The position numbers were made by a program, and so were the translations under genes. From Eubacteriales Family XIII. Incertae Sedis bacterium (lineage in GTDB: Bacteria > Bacillota > Clostridia > Peptostreptococcales > Anaerovoracaceae): 40,747 nucleotides of DNA. Position 1 is the first letter of the stretch. Each line of letters begins with the position of its first letter. The stretch lies in contig JAITOE010000250.1 in assembly GCA_031290135.1 (NCBI GenBank), forward strand, positions 1 to 40,747. Direction: 5' to 3'. This document shows positions 8,931 to 17,894 of this stretch, one piece after another. The notes beneath the pieces are model-generated. The model did not search any database and was not told the origin of the DNA. It was given only the letters and a program-made list of their open reading frames with translations.

Positions 8931-10595
8931 ATGGACATGAAAAGCGACAAGATCAAAAAAGGCCCCGGCGGCGCTTCGGTGCGCGCGCTTTTTTACGGCA
9001 TGGGCTATGTACGGGAGGAAATTGACAGGCCGATCATCGGGATCGTCAATTCACAGAACGAGATCGTGCCCGGCCACATGCTCCTGGGCCGCATTGCGGA
9101 CGCCGCCAAGACGGGCGTGCTGATGGCAGGCGGCACCCCGGCCGAATTTCCCGCCATCGGCATCTGCGACGGCATCGCCATGGGACATGAGGGCATGAAA
9201 TACCCCTTGGCCAGCCGCGAGCTCATCTGCGATTCCATCGAAGCCATGGCCGTCGCGCACCAGTTCGACGGGCTTGTGCTCATTCCCAACTGCGATAAGA
9301 TCGTGCCCGGCATGCTCATGGCCGCCGCGCGCCTGAACATCCCCTCCGTCGTCGTCAGCGGCGGTCCCATGCGCGCCGGTTTCTCCGACGGCAAGGCGCT
9401 GGATTTCAACAGCATCATGGAACAGATCGGCATTTACAAAAACGGCGGCTGCACGGAAGAAGAACTGGAAGAGATAGCGGAACGCGCCTGCCCCGGATGC
9501 GGCTCCTGCTCCGGCCTGTTCACCGCCAACAGCATGAACTGCCTGACCGAAGCGCTGGGCATGGGGCTGCCCTACAACGGCACCGCCCTCTGCGACAGCG
9601 GCGAGCGGATCCGCATCGCGAAGACCGCCGGCATGAAAGTCATGGAACTCGTGCGGAAAAACATACGCCCCCGCGACATCCTCACGGAAAAAGCCTTTGA
9701 AAACGCCATTACGGTGGACATGGCCATGGCCGGTTCCACCAACACCGTGCTGCACCTCCCCGCCATCGCGCACGAAGCCGGTCTTGCGCTGGATCTCTCC
9801 CTTTTCGACAAGCTGAGCGAAAAAACCCCCTACATCGCCAAACTGAGCCCCAGCGGCGGCCACCACCTTGAAGACCTGCACAGGGCGGGCGGCATCCCCT
9901 CCATCATCCACGAGCTGACGAAAAAAGGGCTGATCCATAAAGACTGCGTAACCGTCACCGCCGCGACCTTGGGCGAAAACACCGCAAACACGCCCGTCGC
10001 CGACAGCACGGTCATCCTGCCGATAGACAAGCCTTACCGCAACCGCGGCGGCCTTGCCATCCTTCGGGGCAACCTCGCGCCCGACGGCGCCGTCGTGAAA
10101 GAATCTGCGGTCGCGGAGGAAATGCTGCGGCACACGGGTCCTGCCGTGGTCTTCGATTCGGAGGAAGAAGCCAGCGCCGCCATCTGGGACAAAAAAATCA
10201 AAAAGGGAGACGTCATCGTGATCCGCTATGAGGGACCGCGCGGCGGCCCCGGCATGCTGGAGATGCTCTCCCCCACTTCTTCCATCGCGGGCATGGGCTT
10301 AGACAAAGACGTCGCGCTTCTCACCGATGGCAGGTTTTCCGGCGCCTCAAGAGGCGCGTCCATCGGCCACGTCTCCCCGGAAGCCATGAACGGCGGCCTG
10401 ATCGCGTTCCTGCGGGACGGCGACGTCATCCGCATTGACATCCCCGGCAGAAGCCTGTCCGTAGAACTGGACGAAGCGGAAATCGCAAAACGGAAAGCCG
10501 CTTTCACCCAGCCCGAACCCAAGGTGAACAGCGGTTATCTGGCGCGTTACGCGCGGTTGGTGACCTCCGCCAACACCGGTGCCGTGCTGCGATGA
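8931..10595 (+). CDS. ilvD: Dihydroxy-acid dehydratase
   Basis: 554-aa Fe-S enzyme of the IlvD/Edd family that dehydrates 2,3-dihydroxy-isovalerate and its C6 homologue in valine, leucine and isoleucine synthesis. Cluster ligands at the family positions: C121 in [14 protein letters not shown] and C193 in [16 protein letters not shown]. The third ligand position near residue 48 reads [11 protein letters not shown], without the TPCN cysteine of the mycobacterial type, as is normal for the clostridial/archaeal clade. The ATG at 8931 is preceded by GGAGGAG; an in-frame TTG at 8916 would place the RBS inside the gene. No other ilv gene is nearby, so it is an orphan under its own operator, divergent from the alcohol dehydrogenase. 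Confidence 0.93.
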   Translation: MDMKSDKIKKGPGGASVRALFYGMGYVREEIDRPIIGIVNSQNEIVPGHMLLGRIADAAKTGVLMAGGTPAEFPAIGICDGIAMGHEGMKYPLASRELICDSIEAMAVAHQFDGLVLIPNCDKIVPGMLMAAARLNIPSVVVSGGPMRAGFSDGKALDFNSIMEQIGIYKNGGCTEEELEEIAERACPGCGSCSGLFTANSMNCLTEALGMGLPYNGTALCDSGERIRIAKTAGMKVMELVRKNIRPRDILTEKAFENAITVDMAMAGSTNTVLHLPAIAHEAGLALDLSLFDKLSEKTPYIAKLSPSGGHHLEDLHRAGGIPSIIHELTKKGLIHKDCVTVTAATLGENTANTPVADSTVILPIDKPYRNRGGLAILRGNLAPDGAVVKESAVAEEMLRHTGPAVVFDSEEEASAAIWDKKIKKGDVIVIRYEGPRGGPGMLEMLSPTSSIAGMGLDKDVALLTDGRFSGASRGASIGHVSPEAMNGGLIAFLRDGDVIRIDIPGRSLSVELDEAEIAKRKAAFTQPEPKVNSGYLARYARLVTSANTGAVLR

Positions 10596-10744
10596 ACGTT
10601 TCAACAAACGCGGCCGTTCCGCGCACGCCGCGTACAATTTTCGCCGCCGCTTTCGCCGTGCTCGCGGTGAGCCTGACGCTTGGAACCGCAGGCCAGCCCG
10701 TCTGCGCGGCCGATGCCGCCGGAACGGAACCCATAACGCTCTAA
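10592..10744 (+). pseudogene. 50-aa signal-peptide stub fused to a dehydrogenase tail
   Basis: Overlaps the ilvD stop by ATGA. It encodes a basic N-terminus, a hydrophobic segment (IFAAAFAVLAVSLTLG) and an AADAA-type cleavage region, then ends EPITL. The last codons and everything after are the inverted copy of the dehydrogenase 3' end (which ends VITL), so a secreted-protein gene appears cut just after its signal peptide. It could still be expressed through coupling to ilvD, but no mature domain remains. Confidence 0.5.
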
Positions 10745-10843
10745 GCGTCTCATTGGGTCAGTGTGTTGATGGCCAAAAAAGAATGCAGGCCAACTGAGTA
10801 CAGCATAAGAAAGGTCACGCCGGAAGCCACGGCGTGACCTTTT
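10731..10843. repeat. Inverted copy of the dehydrogenase 3' end and terminator
   Basis: Homologous in inverse orientation to 7478-7548: CATAACGCTCTAAGCG then TCTCATT, a 37-bp insert, then AACTGA...AAGAAAGG and the terminator stem AAAGGTCACGCC (10810-10821) / GGCGTGACCTTT (10831-10842). The two copies bracket the dehydrogenase-ilvD unit as inverted repeats. The copy here probably terminates ilvD and is capable of acting in both directions. Confidence 0.8.
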
Positions 10844-10908
10844 GAATATAAGACATGATTTTATGTGATATCGCGGGGTCGCGGCTCACAGGAAATCACC
10901 TCCATCTC

Positions 10909-13053
10909 TTACAGCGGGCGATCCCCGGTCCTGCCTCCGTGTCCGCCGCCAGCGCCGCCCGGCACTCCGCCAGCGCCGCCCGGCACTCCGCCCGGCGCGC
11001 CGCCTGTCCCTCCGGGCGCACCGCCGCCCGCCGTGCCCGGCCGGCCTCCCATGCCTGCGCCGCCGCCCGTTCCCGCCGTAGCGGTGGAAATCAGGGCGGA
11101 GCCGTTGTAAATCCCGTAGCTCTGTCCGCTCTTAATGTCCGGCGACGACAGGGCCATCACACGGATATCGGCATCCGGCGTATAGGTGATCAGCGTCTTG
11201 CCGTCCTGCTTCACGGTGATGACGCTGCCCGCCGTTATGTTCGCCGAGGCGTACACATAGCTTTGCGTGGAACTGCCGGAGGGGTTGCCGCCCGTGCTCA
11301 GCGTCCCGGCGTAGACGACGGTGCCGCCGGTGAACGTGATCGTGCCGTCCGCGTCAAATGCGTCGCCGTCCCGCGCCGCGATGGCCTGCGCAATGACCGT
11401 GCCGCCGCTGACGGCAATGCTTCCGTTGGAATCCAGCCCGTCGCTGCCCGCGACCACCTTCACGGTGCCGCCGCTGATATCAATGATGCGTGAGGAACCG
11501 CCTGACGAAAAGCTGTCGCCGCCGAAGTGTCCCGCAGCGTTCGAGCCAGTTGTCGCGCCGTCCGCGATAGGCGCCGCGCCGTCCGGCGCACCGCCAGCCG
11601 GTCCGCCCGGTCCGCCCGCCGTAAGGTTATCCGTCTTCTCTGCCCCTGCTGCCGCGCCGTTCGCAGCTCCTGCCGCCGCGCCGTTCGCAGCCCCTGCCGC
11701 TGGGCCGACCGTACCTGCCGGCGGACCACCCGTACCTGCCGGCGCACCGTTCGTACCTCCTGTCGCCGGCGGACCGCCCGTACCCGCCGGGCCGGGCATC
11801 CTCCCTGCGCCCGTGCTGCCGCCCGCGGAGTTGATGCCGTCATCGGAGGAAACGACGCTGACGTCGCCGCCGCTGATGTAGACATTGTTGCCCTCAAGAC
11901 CCTCGTAGGATTTCGTGACCGTAATCTTTCTGGCCTTGACGGTCAAGTCGCCGTCCGCGTGGATGCCGTCGTCGCCCGTGGCAATCGTAAGATCGCCGCC
12001 GCTGACGGTGACGCCCCCGTTCGCGTGGATGCCGTCGTCCGCGCTGTCAATCTTGAACGTGCCGCCGGAGATGTTGACGTCGCCGCCGGCTTTCAAGCCC
12101 TTGTAGCTTTCCGTGGAAACCGCGCCGGAAACCTTGGCCGCGCCGCCCCCGGCGGTGATGCCGAACGTCCCGCCGCTGACGATGAGGGTAGTGTCGGCCT
12201 GTATGCCGTCGCGGGCGGCCTCAATCGTAAACGTGCCGCCCTGAAGGATCGCCCAGCCCTTCTCCGCGTCCTCTTCGTTATTCGTCTGTATGCCGTCGCT
12301 GCCCGCTGTCAGGGTGAACGTCCCGCCCAATATCGTAACGGAGTCGTTGCCCCGGATGGCGTGGTTCGCGGCGTTGACGGTGATGTTCCCGCTTGCGACA
12401 ATCAGGTCGTCCTTGGTCGTGATGCCGTTATTGAAGCCCGCGTTCACCGTAAGCGATCCGTTGCCGTTGACCGTCAGGTCGTCCTTGCTGAAAAGGGCGG
12501 CGTTCGGCTCCTCGTCGGTTTCATTTGCGTATGCAAATTTGGCGCCGCCATCCGTGAGCGTGTTCACCGTGCCGTCCGCCAGCGTGACAATCAGCTTGTC
12601 GCACTGGGAGGCGTAAATCGGCGCACCGGTCGGGTTGGTTATGTCCGCGCCGTTCAGGACGATCCGCACGGCGTCTTTGTTCGTCGCGGCGACGGCGATC
12701 TGCCCGTTCGTCAGTTTGCCGCTGATGACATACGTCCCCGCTGTGCTGATTGTGACGATGCCGCCCTTTGCTGCCGCGCCCGTCCCGCTGACGGTGGCGC
12801 CGGCGCCGTTTAACGTGATTTTCGTCGCGGCGGACGCGTCCCAGGCCGCAGCGGTGTCCTCCGCCTTGACGTTCGTCTGCGGCACGGCTGCCGCCGCCGT
12901 GTCGGAAACGGCGGATGTCTGCGCGGCCGCGGCGGCGTTTGCTGCGGCATCCGGCAGCTGTGCGGCGGAGTCTGCCGCGGAGGCGCAGCCCGTGAACGTC
13001 AGCACGGCGGCGAGCGCCAGCCCCATCGCTTTCAATGGTAGATGTTTTTTCAT
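10909..13053 (-). CDS. Cthe_2159-type beta-helix carbohydrate-binding lipoprotein
   Basis: 714 aa. The lipoprotein signal peptide ends in LTFTGC, so it is anchored outside the membrane. The body is a right-handed parallel beta-helix with repeated rungs (SGGTFTI..GSDGIQT, SGGDLTIATGDDGIHADG, ISGGDVSVVSSDDGINSAGG), matching the Cthe_2159 family, whose founder binds cellulose and pectic acid. Two low-complexity blocks interrupt it: a Gly/Ala/Pro/Thr-rich linker in the middle and a Gly-Pro-rich C-terminal tail of about 60 residues. Start at 13053 because AAAGGAG lies 9 bp upstream. Third gene of the minus-strand cluster with HtrA and the VTC polymerase; pairing with a VTC protein is a known clostridial association. 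Confidence 0.85.
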   Translation of the reverse strand: MKKHLPLKAMGLALAAVLTFTGCASAADSAAQLPDAAANAAAAAQTSAVSDTAAAAVPQTNVKAEDTAAAWDASAATKITLNGAGATVSGTGAAAKGGIVTISTAGTYVISGKLTNGQIAVAATNKDAVRIVLNGADITNPTGAPIYASQCDKLIVTLADGTVNTLTDGGAKFAYANETDEEPNAALFSKDDLTVNGNGSLTVNAGFNNGITTKDDLIVASGNITVNAANHAIRGNDSVTILGGTFTLTAGSDGIQTNNEEDAEKGWAILQGGTFTIEAARDGIQADTTLIVSGGTFGITAGGGAAKVSGAVSTESYKGLKAGGDVNISGGTFKIDSADDGIHANGGVTVSGGDLTIATGDDGIHADGDLTVKARKITVTKSYEGLEGNNVYISGGDVSVVSSDDGINSAGGSTGAGRMPGPAGTGGPPATGGTNGAPAGTGGPPAGTVGPAAGAANGAAAGAANGAAAGAEKTDNLTAGGPGGPAGGAPDGAAPIADGATTGSNAAGHFGGDSFSSGGSSRIIDISGGTVKVVAGSDGLDSNGSIAVSGGTVIAQAIAARDGDAFDADGTITFTGGTVVYAGTLSTGGNPSGSSTQSYVYASANITAGSVITVKQDGKTLITYTPDADIRVMALSSPDIKSGQSYGIYNGSALISTATAGTGGGAGMGGRPGTAGGGAPGGTGGAPGGVPGGAGGVPGGAGGGHGGRTGDRPL

Positions 13054-13216
13054 GAAATTCTCCTTTGGCTTGTCTTTTTTCCGCCGGGCGCATGATTTTG
13101 AGGTCGTCGTTGGCTTTGCGTACTGTTTGTACGCAGCGCCGCCTCCTTTGCTCAAAATCCCGCACCAGGCGAAAAAAATCCTGCGCCGATTCCTTTATAA
13201 GATAGGTGATTTGTTC

Positions 13217-14071
13217 TCAAAACAGGCGGCCGTTCCCGGCAGCCATCTCCCCGGCAGACCGCCATTGCGCGATTGCCGGCAACGGGAAGCCTGTCTCCAA
13301 GCGTTGCGTCTGGGCGGGTTCCTGGCGCACCTGCGGCACGAAGGCGTATATCCGGTCTTGCGCGCAAGCGAGCCTTTGTTTGTACTCGGTTCCGTACTTG
13401 GAGAAGCTGGCCGGGTAAATCCCATGTTCCGAGAGCAGCCGGCAGAGCCAGAGCGGGATGCTCCGCGCCACCTTTATTTCCATCAGCCACAAATCTTCGT
13501 CCAGAAGCGGTTCCCCGTAGATGCCCGCTTCCAGCCGCAAATCATAACGCCGCGTCCGGATGTTCGTGTCAAAGGAAACCCGCAGGTCGTGCTGCCCGAT
13601 CCCGAAATACGCGCGCCTGTCGTAGGAGAGGCAGACCGACGGGCTCAAATCATGCGTCCGGAGGAAATATTCAATCTCGCCGACGACCTGACGGTTCATG
13701 GCGGGGCGCAGCTTGGGCGCTTCCCCGCTTTGCAGGAAGCTGTACGCCTCGTCCAGCGTCATGGCGCTGCGCCGTTTGTTCACAAGTCCGTTCACTTTCT
13801 TTTTGATCTCCGCGTAGACCTTTGAACCGCCGCCCGGCACGCCATACGCCCGCAGCCGCAGCTTTTCCTTGTACTTGGGTTTCGCCAGCGAGGTGCGTAT
13901 CAGGTGGCTGTCCTCCGTGTCGTAATAAAGGTTGGCGATGGTATAGGTTTCGCGCCGCTTGTTGTATTCGTCAAGCTCCATATGTTCAGACAGCGCGGCC
14001 TGAATCTGCGGGATGATTTTTCCGCTGACGATGTATTTCTTTTCATATCTGTTGAAGATTTCGATTGCCAT
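13217..14071 (-). CDS. VTC-domain polyphosphate polymerase
   Basis: 284 aa, a single VTC domain as in the catalytic tunnel of yeast Vtc4, which makes inorganic polyphosphate from nucleotide. Tunnel signatures: FNRYEKKYIV at the N-terminus, IANLYYDTEDSHLIRTSL, KEKLRLRAYG, VYAEIKKKVNG, LSYDRRAYF, and LMEIKVARSIPLWL near the C-terminus, giving the alternating Arg/Lys/Glu set typical of the family. It starts 12 bp after the HtrA stop with GGAGG overlapping that stop, so the two are co-transcribed. The DUF4956 membrane partner often found with VTC and Cthe_2159 genes is absent here. The last about 60 residues are weakly conserved. Confidence 0.86.
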   Translation of the reverse strand: MAIEIFNRYEKKYIVSGKIIPQIQAALSEHMELDEYNKRRETYTIANLYYDTEDSHLIRTSLAKPKYKEKLRLRAYGVPGGGSKVYAEIKKKVNGLVNKRRSAMTLDEAYSFLQSGEAPKLRPAMNRQVVGEIEYFLRTHDLSPSVCLSYDRRAYFGIGQHDLRVSFDTNIRTRRYDLRLEAGIYGEPLLDEDLWLMEIKVARSIPLWLCRLLSEHGIYPASFSKYGTEYKQRLACAQDRIYAFVPQVRQEPAQTQRLETGFPLPAIAQWRSAGEMAAGNGRLF

Positions 14072-14082
14072 GAGGTGGCCTC

Positions 14083-15177
14083 CTATATTTCTTCCCGCAG
14101 GGTGATCGTGAGCGAAATGTCCCGGCCGTCCCTGCTGACCACGATGGCGAGCCGGTCGCCGGGCGCATGTTTTTCCTTGACGGCCTTGATTTCCGCGGCG
14201 GCGGTGATCGCCTGCCCGTCAAGGGACACAATCCGGTCGCCGGTCCTGATGCCCGCCAGCTCCGCCGCGCCGCCGGGGGTCAGCGAAGCCGCGTACACCC
14301 CCGCTTTCGTCCGGAAAAACGCGGCGGTCTGGCTGGTAACTTCCTGCACGGACAGCCCCAGGGACGCCCTGCCGGACACGTAGCCCTTTTCGATGAGTTC
14401 AGCGGCGACTTTCCCCGCGTCGTTGATGGGAATCGCGAAGCCCAGCCCCTCCACGCCCAGGGCGGACGTTTTCGCGTTGACCACGCCGATGACCTCGCCG
14501 TACTGGTTGCAGAGCGCGCCGCCGGAATTGCCGGGGTTGATGGCCGCGTCGGTCTGGATCAGGTTCATGGTCTCGCCCTCGATGGTGATTTCCCTGTCCG
14601 TGGCGCTGATGATTCCGGCTGTCACCGTGCCGCCCAGTTCACCCAGCGGGTTCCCGATGGCCACCGCCAGATCCCCCGTCCGGAGGCTTGCCGAATCGCC
14701 CAGGGTCGCGAAGGGCAGGGATGTTTCGGCGATTTTCAGCACCGCCAGATCGGTCTGGCTGTCCGCGCCCACAAGGGCCGCCGTATACGTCTGGCCGGTG
14801 GAAAGCATCACCGTGACGCCGGTGGCGCCCTCGACCACATGGCCGTTGGTGAGGATGTAGCCGTTCTCCGTGAGTATGACGCCGGATCCGCTGCCGGTCG
14901 TCGTCGCCGTCCTGCCGAACCGGTCGGAGCTTGTGGCGGTCACGTTGACGCTGACGACGGCGGGGCTGACGATGGCGGAAATTTCCGTGACGCTGCGCGC
15001 CGTGCCCGTCGCCGTCTGGACCGCTTCGATGTACGCGGCGTTCTGCGTGACGGCCGAAGCCTTGGCGATGTCGCTGTTTGCGCCTATCAGCGCCGTGAAA
15101 CCGCTGCCTGCGGCGCCGGAAATCAGGCAGCAGGCGAGCATGGCGGCGGCGATGCCGGCCTTACATTTTGCATTCAT
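14083..15177 (-). CDS. HtrA/DegP-like serine protease with PDZ domain
   Basis: 364 aa. One N-terminal membrane or signal segment (residues 6-31), a trypsin-like domain with the full triad H113 (ILTNGHVV), D143 (SQTDLAVLKI) and S218 (NPGNSGGALCN), and one PDZ domain (GVYAASLTPGGAAELAGIRTGDRI). Expected to work outside the membrane on misfolded or surface proteins. Start at 15177 (MNAKCKAG) with GGGAGG upstream; longer starts run into the promoter region. First gene of the minus-strand cluster, so it may help mature the beta-helix lipoprotein encoded two genes on (inference). Confidence 0.92.
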   Translation of the reverse strand: MNAKCKAGIAAAMLACCLISGAAGSGFTALIGANSDIAKASAVTQNAAYIEAVQTATGTARSVTEISAIVSPAVVSVNVTATSSDRFGRTATTTGSGSGVILTENGYILTNGHVVEGATGVTVMLSTGQTYTAALVGADSQTDLAVLKIAETSLPFATLGDSASLRTGDLAVAIGNPLGELGGTVTAGIISATDREITIEGETMNLIQTDAAINPGNSGGALCNQYGEVIGVVNAKTSALGVEGLGFAIPINDAGKVAAELIEKGYVSGRASLGLSVQEVTSQTAAFFRTKAGVYAASLTPGGAAELAGIRTGDRIVSLDGQAITAAAEIKAVKEKHAPGDRLAIVVSRDGRDISLTITLREEI

Positions 15178-15330
15178 CTTCTTTTCCTCCCAATGTCGTT
15201 CGAATTTTCGCTGCGTTTGCCTTACTTTTGCCAGTCTACACAAAGATTGTGGCGGAAAAAGGGAACGGCGGTGGCGAAAACAGGGAACAATGAGGCGAAA
15301 CCCCCCGCGACCCGGCGCGGCCTGCGCTGA

Positions 15331-15361
15331 ATTATGGCGCAATTGTGAACCAATGTGTCAA
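15331..15361 (-). promoter_or_regulatory. Candidate promoter of the HtrA-VTC-lipoprotein cluster
   Basis: On the minus strand TTGACA (15361-15356) and CATAAT (15336-15331) with a 19-bp spacer, longer than optimal. It is back-to-back with the two-component promoter at 15376. Confidence 0.45.
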
Positions 15362-15375
15362 ATGCGGCGTTCCCA

Positions 15376-15404
15376 TTGAACCGGCGCGGGATAGGGGGTA
15401 TAAT
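15376..15404 (+). promoter_or_regulatory. Promoter of the two-component operon
   Basis: TTGAAC (15376-15381), 17-bp spacer, TATAAT (15399-15404). The response regulator starts about 275 nt after the inferred start site, leaving a long structured leader. Confidence 0.7.
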
Positions 15405-15465
15405 AGCCGTAGCTGGGGCGCGAATTACCCGGCTGCGGGGCGGGCGTCACCCAGAGGCGGGATTG

Positions 15466-15618
15466 CGGGCATAATGGTCTCGCTCTATTTCCTGCCGCAG
15501 GCATGAAATAGCTAAGCGAACCTTATGCGGTAGCTCTGCTGCCGTATTCCAGCGGAGTGAGCGCAGCGAATGGAGCGCCCGCACAAGCGTCAGCGACCCG
15601 ACCGGCGGGTTATGCCCG
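15466..15618 (+). repeat. Structured palindromic element in the two-component leader
   Basis: Outer arms CGGGCATAA (15466-15474) and TTATGCCCG (15610-15618) enclose a hairpin TCGCT-CTATTTC...GAAATAG-CTA-AGCGA (about 15479-15518), a second hairpin around TGCGGTAG / CTGCCGTA, and a GCGGAGTGAGCGCAGCG segment. The nested arrangement suggests either an inserted palindromic repeat element or a folded 5' leader. It is open on the minus strand but has no RBS and no recognisable protein. Confidence 0.55.
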
Positions 15619-15640
15619 TCCCGTAGCGATGGTTCTACAC

Positions 15641-15663
15641 ACCCAAGATTCATAACAGCAACC
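15641..15663 (+). repeat. 23-bp dispersed motif, copy 1
   Basis: ACCCAAGATTCATAACAGCA followed by ACC. Copies with one to three changes are at 17850-17872 and 33412-33434, always at the edge of a repeat or rearranged block. Significance unknown. Confidence 0.7.
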
Positions 15664-15684
15664 ACCATTACAAAGGAGCGGAGG

Positions 15685-16377
15685 ATGGCAGATACCGTCA
15701 AAATACTGATCTGCGACGACCAGCGGATGATCCACGAGACCCTTTGCGAATATATGGAAGCAGAGGGCTTTTCCTGCGTTTCCGCGTTCGACGGCGAAGA
15801 AGCGACGGATAAATTCCGGTCGGAAAAGCCGGATTTGGTCGTGCTGGATCTGATGATGCCCAAAAAGAGCGGCATCGACGTCTGCCGCGAGATCCGCAGG
15901 GAATCCGGCGTCCCGATCATCATGCTCACCGCCAAGGGCGAGGAAATAGACCGGATTCTGGGTCTGGAACTGGGCGCGGACGATTACATCGTCAAGCCGT
16001 TCAGCCCCAGGGAAGTCGTGGCGCGGATAAAAGCCATATTCCGGCGCGTTTCGGAAAAACCCGCGGACGCGGACGAACAGACGCTCAGCTTCCCGCGCCT
16101 GCAAGTCAGCCTGAGCAATTACGAGGTGCGCGTGGACGGCGAAGCGGTCGCGTGTACGCCGAAGGAAGTGGAGCTGCTGTATAAGCTATGCTCCGCGCCC
16201 GGCAGGGTATGGAACCGGGAACAGCTTCTCGCCGACGTGTGGGGCTATGATTTTTACGGCGACACCCGCGTGGTGGACACGCAGATAAAGCGCATACGCC
16301 AGAAGCTGCCGGAAAACGAACAATGGGGCATACGGAGCATATACGGCGTGGGCTACAAATTCGAGGCGAAGCCATGA
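15685..16377 (+). CDS. OmpR/PhoB-family response regulator
   Basis: 230 aa. The receiver domain has acidic pocket D11-D12, phospho-acceptor D55 (VVLDLMMP), the threonine in MLTA and the lysine in IVKPFSP. The C-terminal winged helix carries the CTPKEVELLYKL, NREQLLADVWGYDFYGDTRVVDTQIKRIRQKL and YGVGYKFE signatures. RBS AAGGAGCGGAGG precedes the ATG. Its stop overlaps the kinase start (ATGA), so the two are translationally coupled. Targets are unknown; the divergent HtrA/lipoprotein cluster is an obvious candidate by position only. Confidence 0.95.
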   Translation: MADTVKILICDDQRMIHETLCEYMEAEGFSCVSAFDGEEATDKFRSEKPDLVVLDLMMPKKSGIDVCREIRRESGVPIIMLTAKGEEIDRILGLELGADDYIVKPFSPREVVARIKAIFRRVSEKPADADEQTLSFPRLQVSLSNYEVRVDGEAVACTPKEVELLYKLCSAPGRVWNREQLLADVWGYDFYGDTRVVDTQIKRIRQKLPENEQWGIRSIYGVGYKFEAKP

Positions 16378-17807
16378 GGAAAAGCGTCCTGCTCCGCCGG
16401 ATCATCCTCCTGCTGCTGTCCGCCGTGCTGCTGTCCGGCGTGCTGTCGGCGGGGATTTACATCCTCGTGACCCAGCAGATGTACGTGTGCATAAAAGCGG
16501 ACGAACTCATGCCCATCGCCCGCACGGTGGCGGACATGCTGGCCAACGCCCAGCAAGGCGGAACGGCGGGCCAGCGCGGCGTCTGGCCCTTGCTCGACCG
16601 CGAAAACAGGAATTTCCTGGGAGCCTCCCTGCATATCTACAACAGCAACAGGGAGTCCATCATGAACCCGGTGAACGGGATGCGCGGCGGAGCCGGCGCA
16701 ACGGCGGACGAAGCGGAGATAAACGCCGCGATCCAGGACGACCTGTCCGCCGCCCTGTCCGGCAAAGAGGTTTCCGGCATCCGGAAAACAGGGGACGGCC
16801 ACTCCTTTCTGGCCGTGTGCGTCCCCATCCGGAACAACGGATTCGTGGTCGGCGCGGTGATTTTCACGAATCCCATGAGCGAGCTGAACGATACCCGTGG
16901 CGGGCTGAACCTGACCTTGCTCATCAGCACGCTGGTCGCTTTTTTGGTCATGCTGATACCGGGATATTTCGCGGCGAAACGCCTTGTGGTGCCCATCCGG
17001 CAGATGGGGGAAGTGGCGCGCGCCATGGCGAAAGGGGATTTTTCGGGACGCGCGGACGAAAACCAGAAAGGCGAAATCGGCGAACTCGGCCGCGCCATGA
17101 ACCATTTCGCGGAGGAATCGGGACGGCTGGAGCAAACCCGGCAGGGCTATGTGGCCAACGTGTCCCACGAACTGCGGACGCCGGTCGCCGCCATCCGCGC
17201 CATGGGGGAGACCCTGCGGGACGGCATGGCAAAAACGCCGGAGAAACAGAACCTGTTTTACGAGAACATCGTGCGGGAGTCCCTGCGGCTGTCAAGGCTG
17301 ATCGACGACCTGCTGGAGCTGTCCCGCCTGCAGTCCGGCGCGGAGGCCATGCAAAAGCGTTCGTTCAGCCTGCGGGAAATCCTGCAGAACGCGGCGGACA
17401 TGTACGGGCACATGGCGGCGGAGGCGGGGCTGCGCTTCGTGCCGCCGGACCCGGAGACGCCCCTCCGGGCGTTCGGCAACCCGGACCGGATCGAACAGAC
17501 GCTGGTAATCCTCCTCGACAACGCCATGAAGCACAGCGGCGGGGAAATTTCCCTGACGGCAGCGGACCGGGGCGGCCACGTTGACGTCTGCGTCGCCAAC
17601 ACGGGCGGGGGGATCCCCGGCGAGGATCTGCCCTATATATTCGACCGCTTCTACAAGGCGGACAAGTCACATTCGGGCGGCGGCTCCGGCCTGGGCCTGT
17701 CCATCGCGAAAGAAATCATGAACCGCCTCGGCGAAAACATCCGGGCGGAAAGCGGGGACGGCATGACGCGGTTCATATTCACCGTGCGCAAAGACAAGGG
17801 AGAATGA
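16374..17807 (+). CDS. Membrane sensor histidine kinase
   Basis: 477 aa. TM1 (residues about 9-33), an extracellular sensor of roughly 130 residues, TM2 (LLISTLVAFLVMLIPGYFA), HAMP, a HisKA box with phospho-acceptor H265 (NVSHELRTPVAAIRAMGETL), and a HATPase domain with N box DNAMKHSGGEI, G1 ANTGGGIPGEDLPYIFDRFYKAD and G2 GSGLGLSIAKEIM. This is the PhoR/ResE-like architecture. The start at 16374 overlaps the regulator stop; an upstream in-frame start would overlap the regulator by 50 bp without an RBS. A 31-bp piece of its 3' end recurs at 30053-30083. Confidence 0.94.
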   Translation: MRKSVLLRRIILLLLSAVLLSGVLSAGIYILVTQQMYVCIKADELMPIARTVADMLANAQQGGTAGQRGVWPLLDRENRNFLGASLHIYNSNRESIMNPVNGMRGGAGATADEAEINAAIQDDLSAALSGKEVSGIRKTGDGHSFLAVCVPIRNNGFVVGAVIFTNPMSELNDTRGGLNLTLLISTLVAFLVMLIPGYFAAKRLVVPIRQMGEVARAMAKGDFSGRADENQKGEIGELGRAMNHFAEESGRLEQTRQGYVANVSHELRTPVAAIRAMGETLRDGMAKTPEKQNLFYENIVRESLRLSRLIDDLLELSRLQSGAEAMQKRSFSLREILQNAADMYGHMAAEAGLRFVPPDPETPLRAFGNPDRIEQTLVILLDNAMKHSGGEISLTAADRGGHVDVCVANTGGGIPGEDLPYIFDRFYKADKSHSGGGSGLGLSIAKEIMNRLGENIRAESGDGMTRFIFTVRKDKGE

Positions 17808-17849
17808 AAGGCGCCACGGCGGGACTGCCCCCCGGCGGCGATCCTACAT

Positions 17850-17872
17850 ACCTAAGATTCATAATAGTAACC
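17850..17872 (+). repeat. 23-bp dispersed motif, copy 2
   Basis: ACCTAAGATTCATAATAGTA followed by ACC, between the convergent kinase and ATPase genes. It differs from copy 1 at three positions. Nothing else is recognisable in the 87-bp gap. Confidence 0.65.
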
Positions 17873-17894
17873 TTTCATACAGCCCTTACGCCGC

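Noticed and set aside
9051-10133. 360-codon minus-strand frame opposite ilvD
   Set aside because: Shadow frame of a strongly conserved gene; no start signal or recognisable motif.
11527-12813. 428-codon plus-strand frame opposite the beta-helix lipoprotein
   Set aside because: Arg/Val-rich shadow of the repeat-rich lipoprotein gene; no RBS.
15447-15935. Minus-strand frame covering the leader palindrome and the start of the response regulator
   Set aside because: It overlaps a certain gene, has no RBS, and its reading follows the palindromic repeat.
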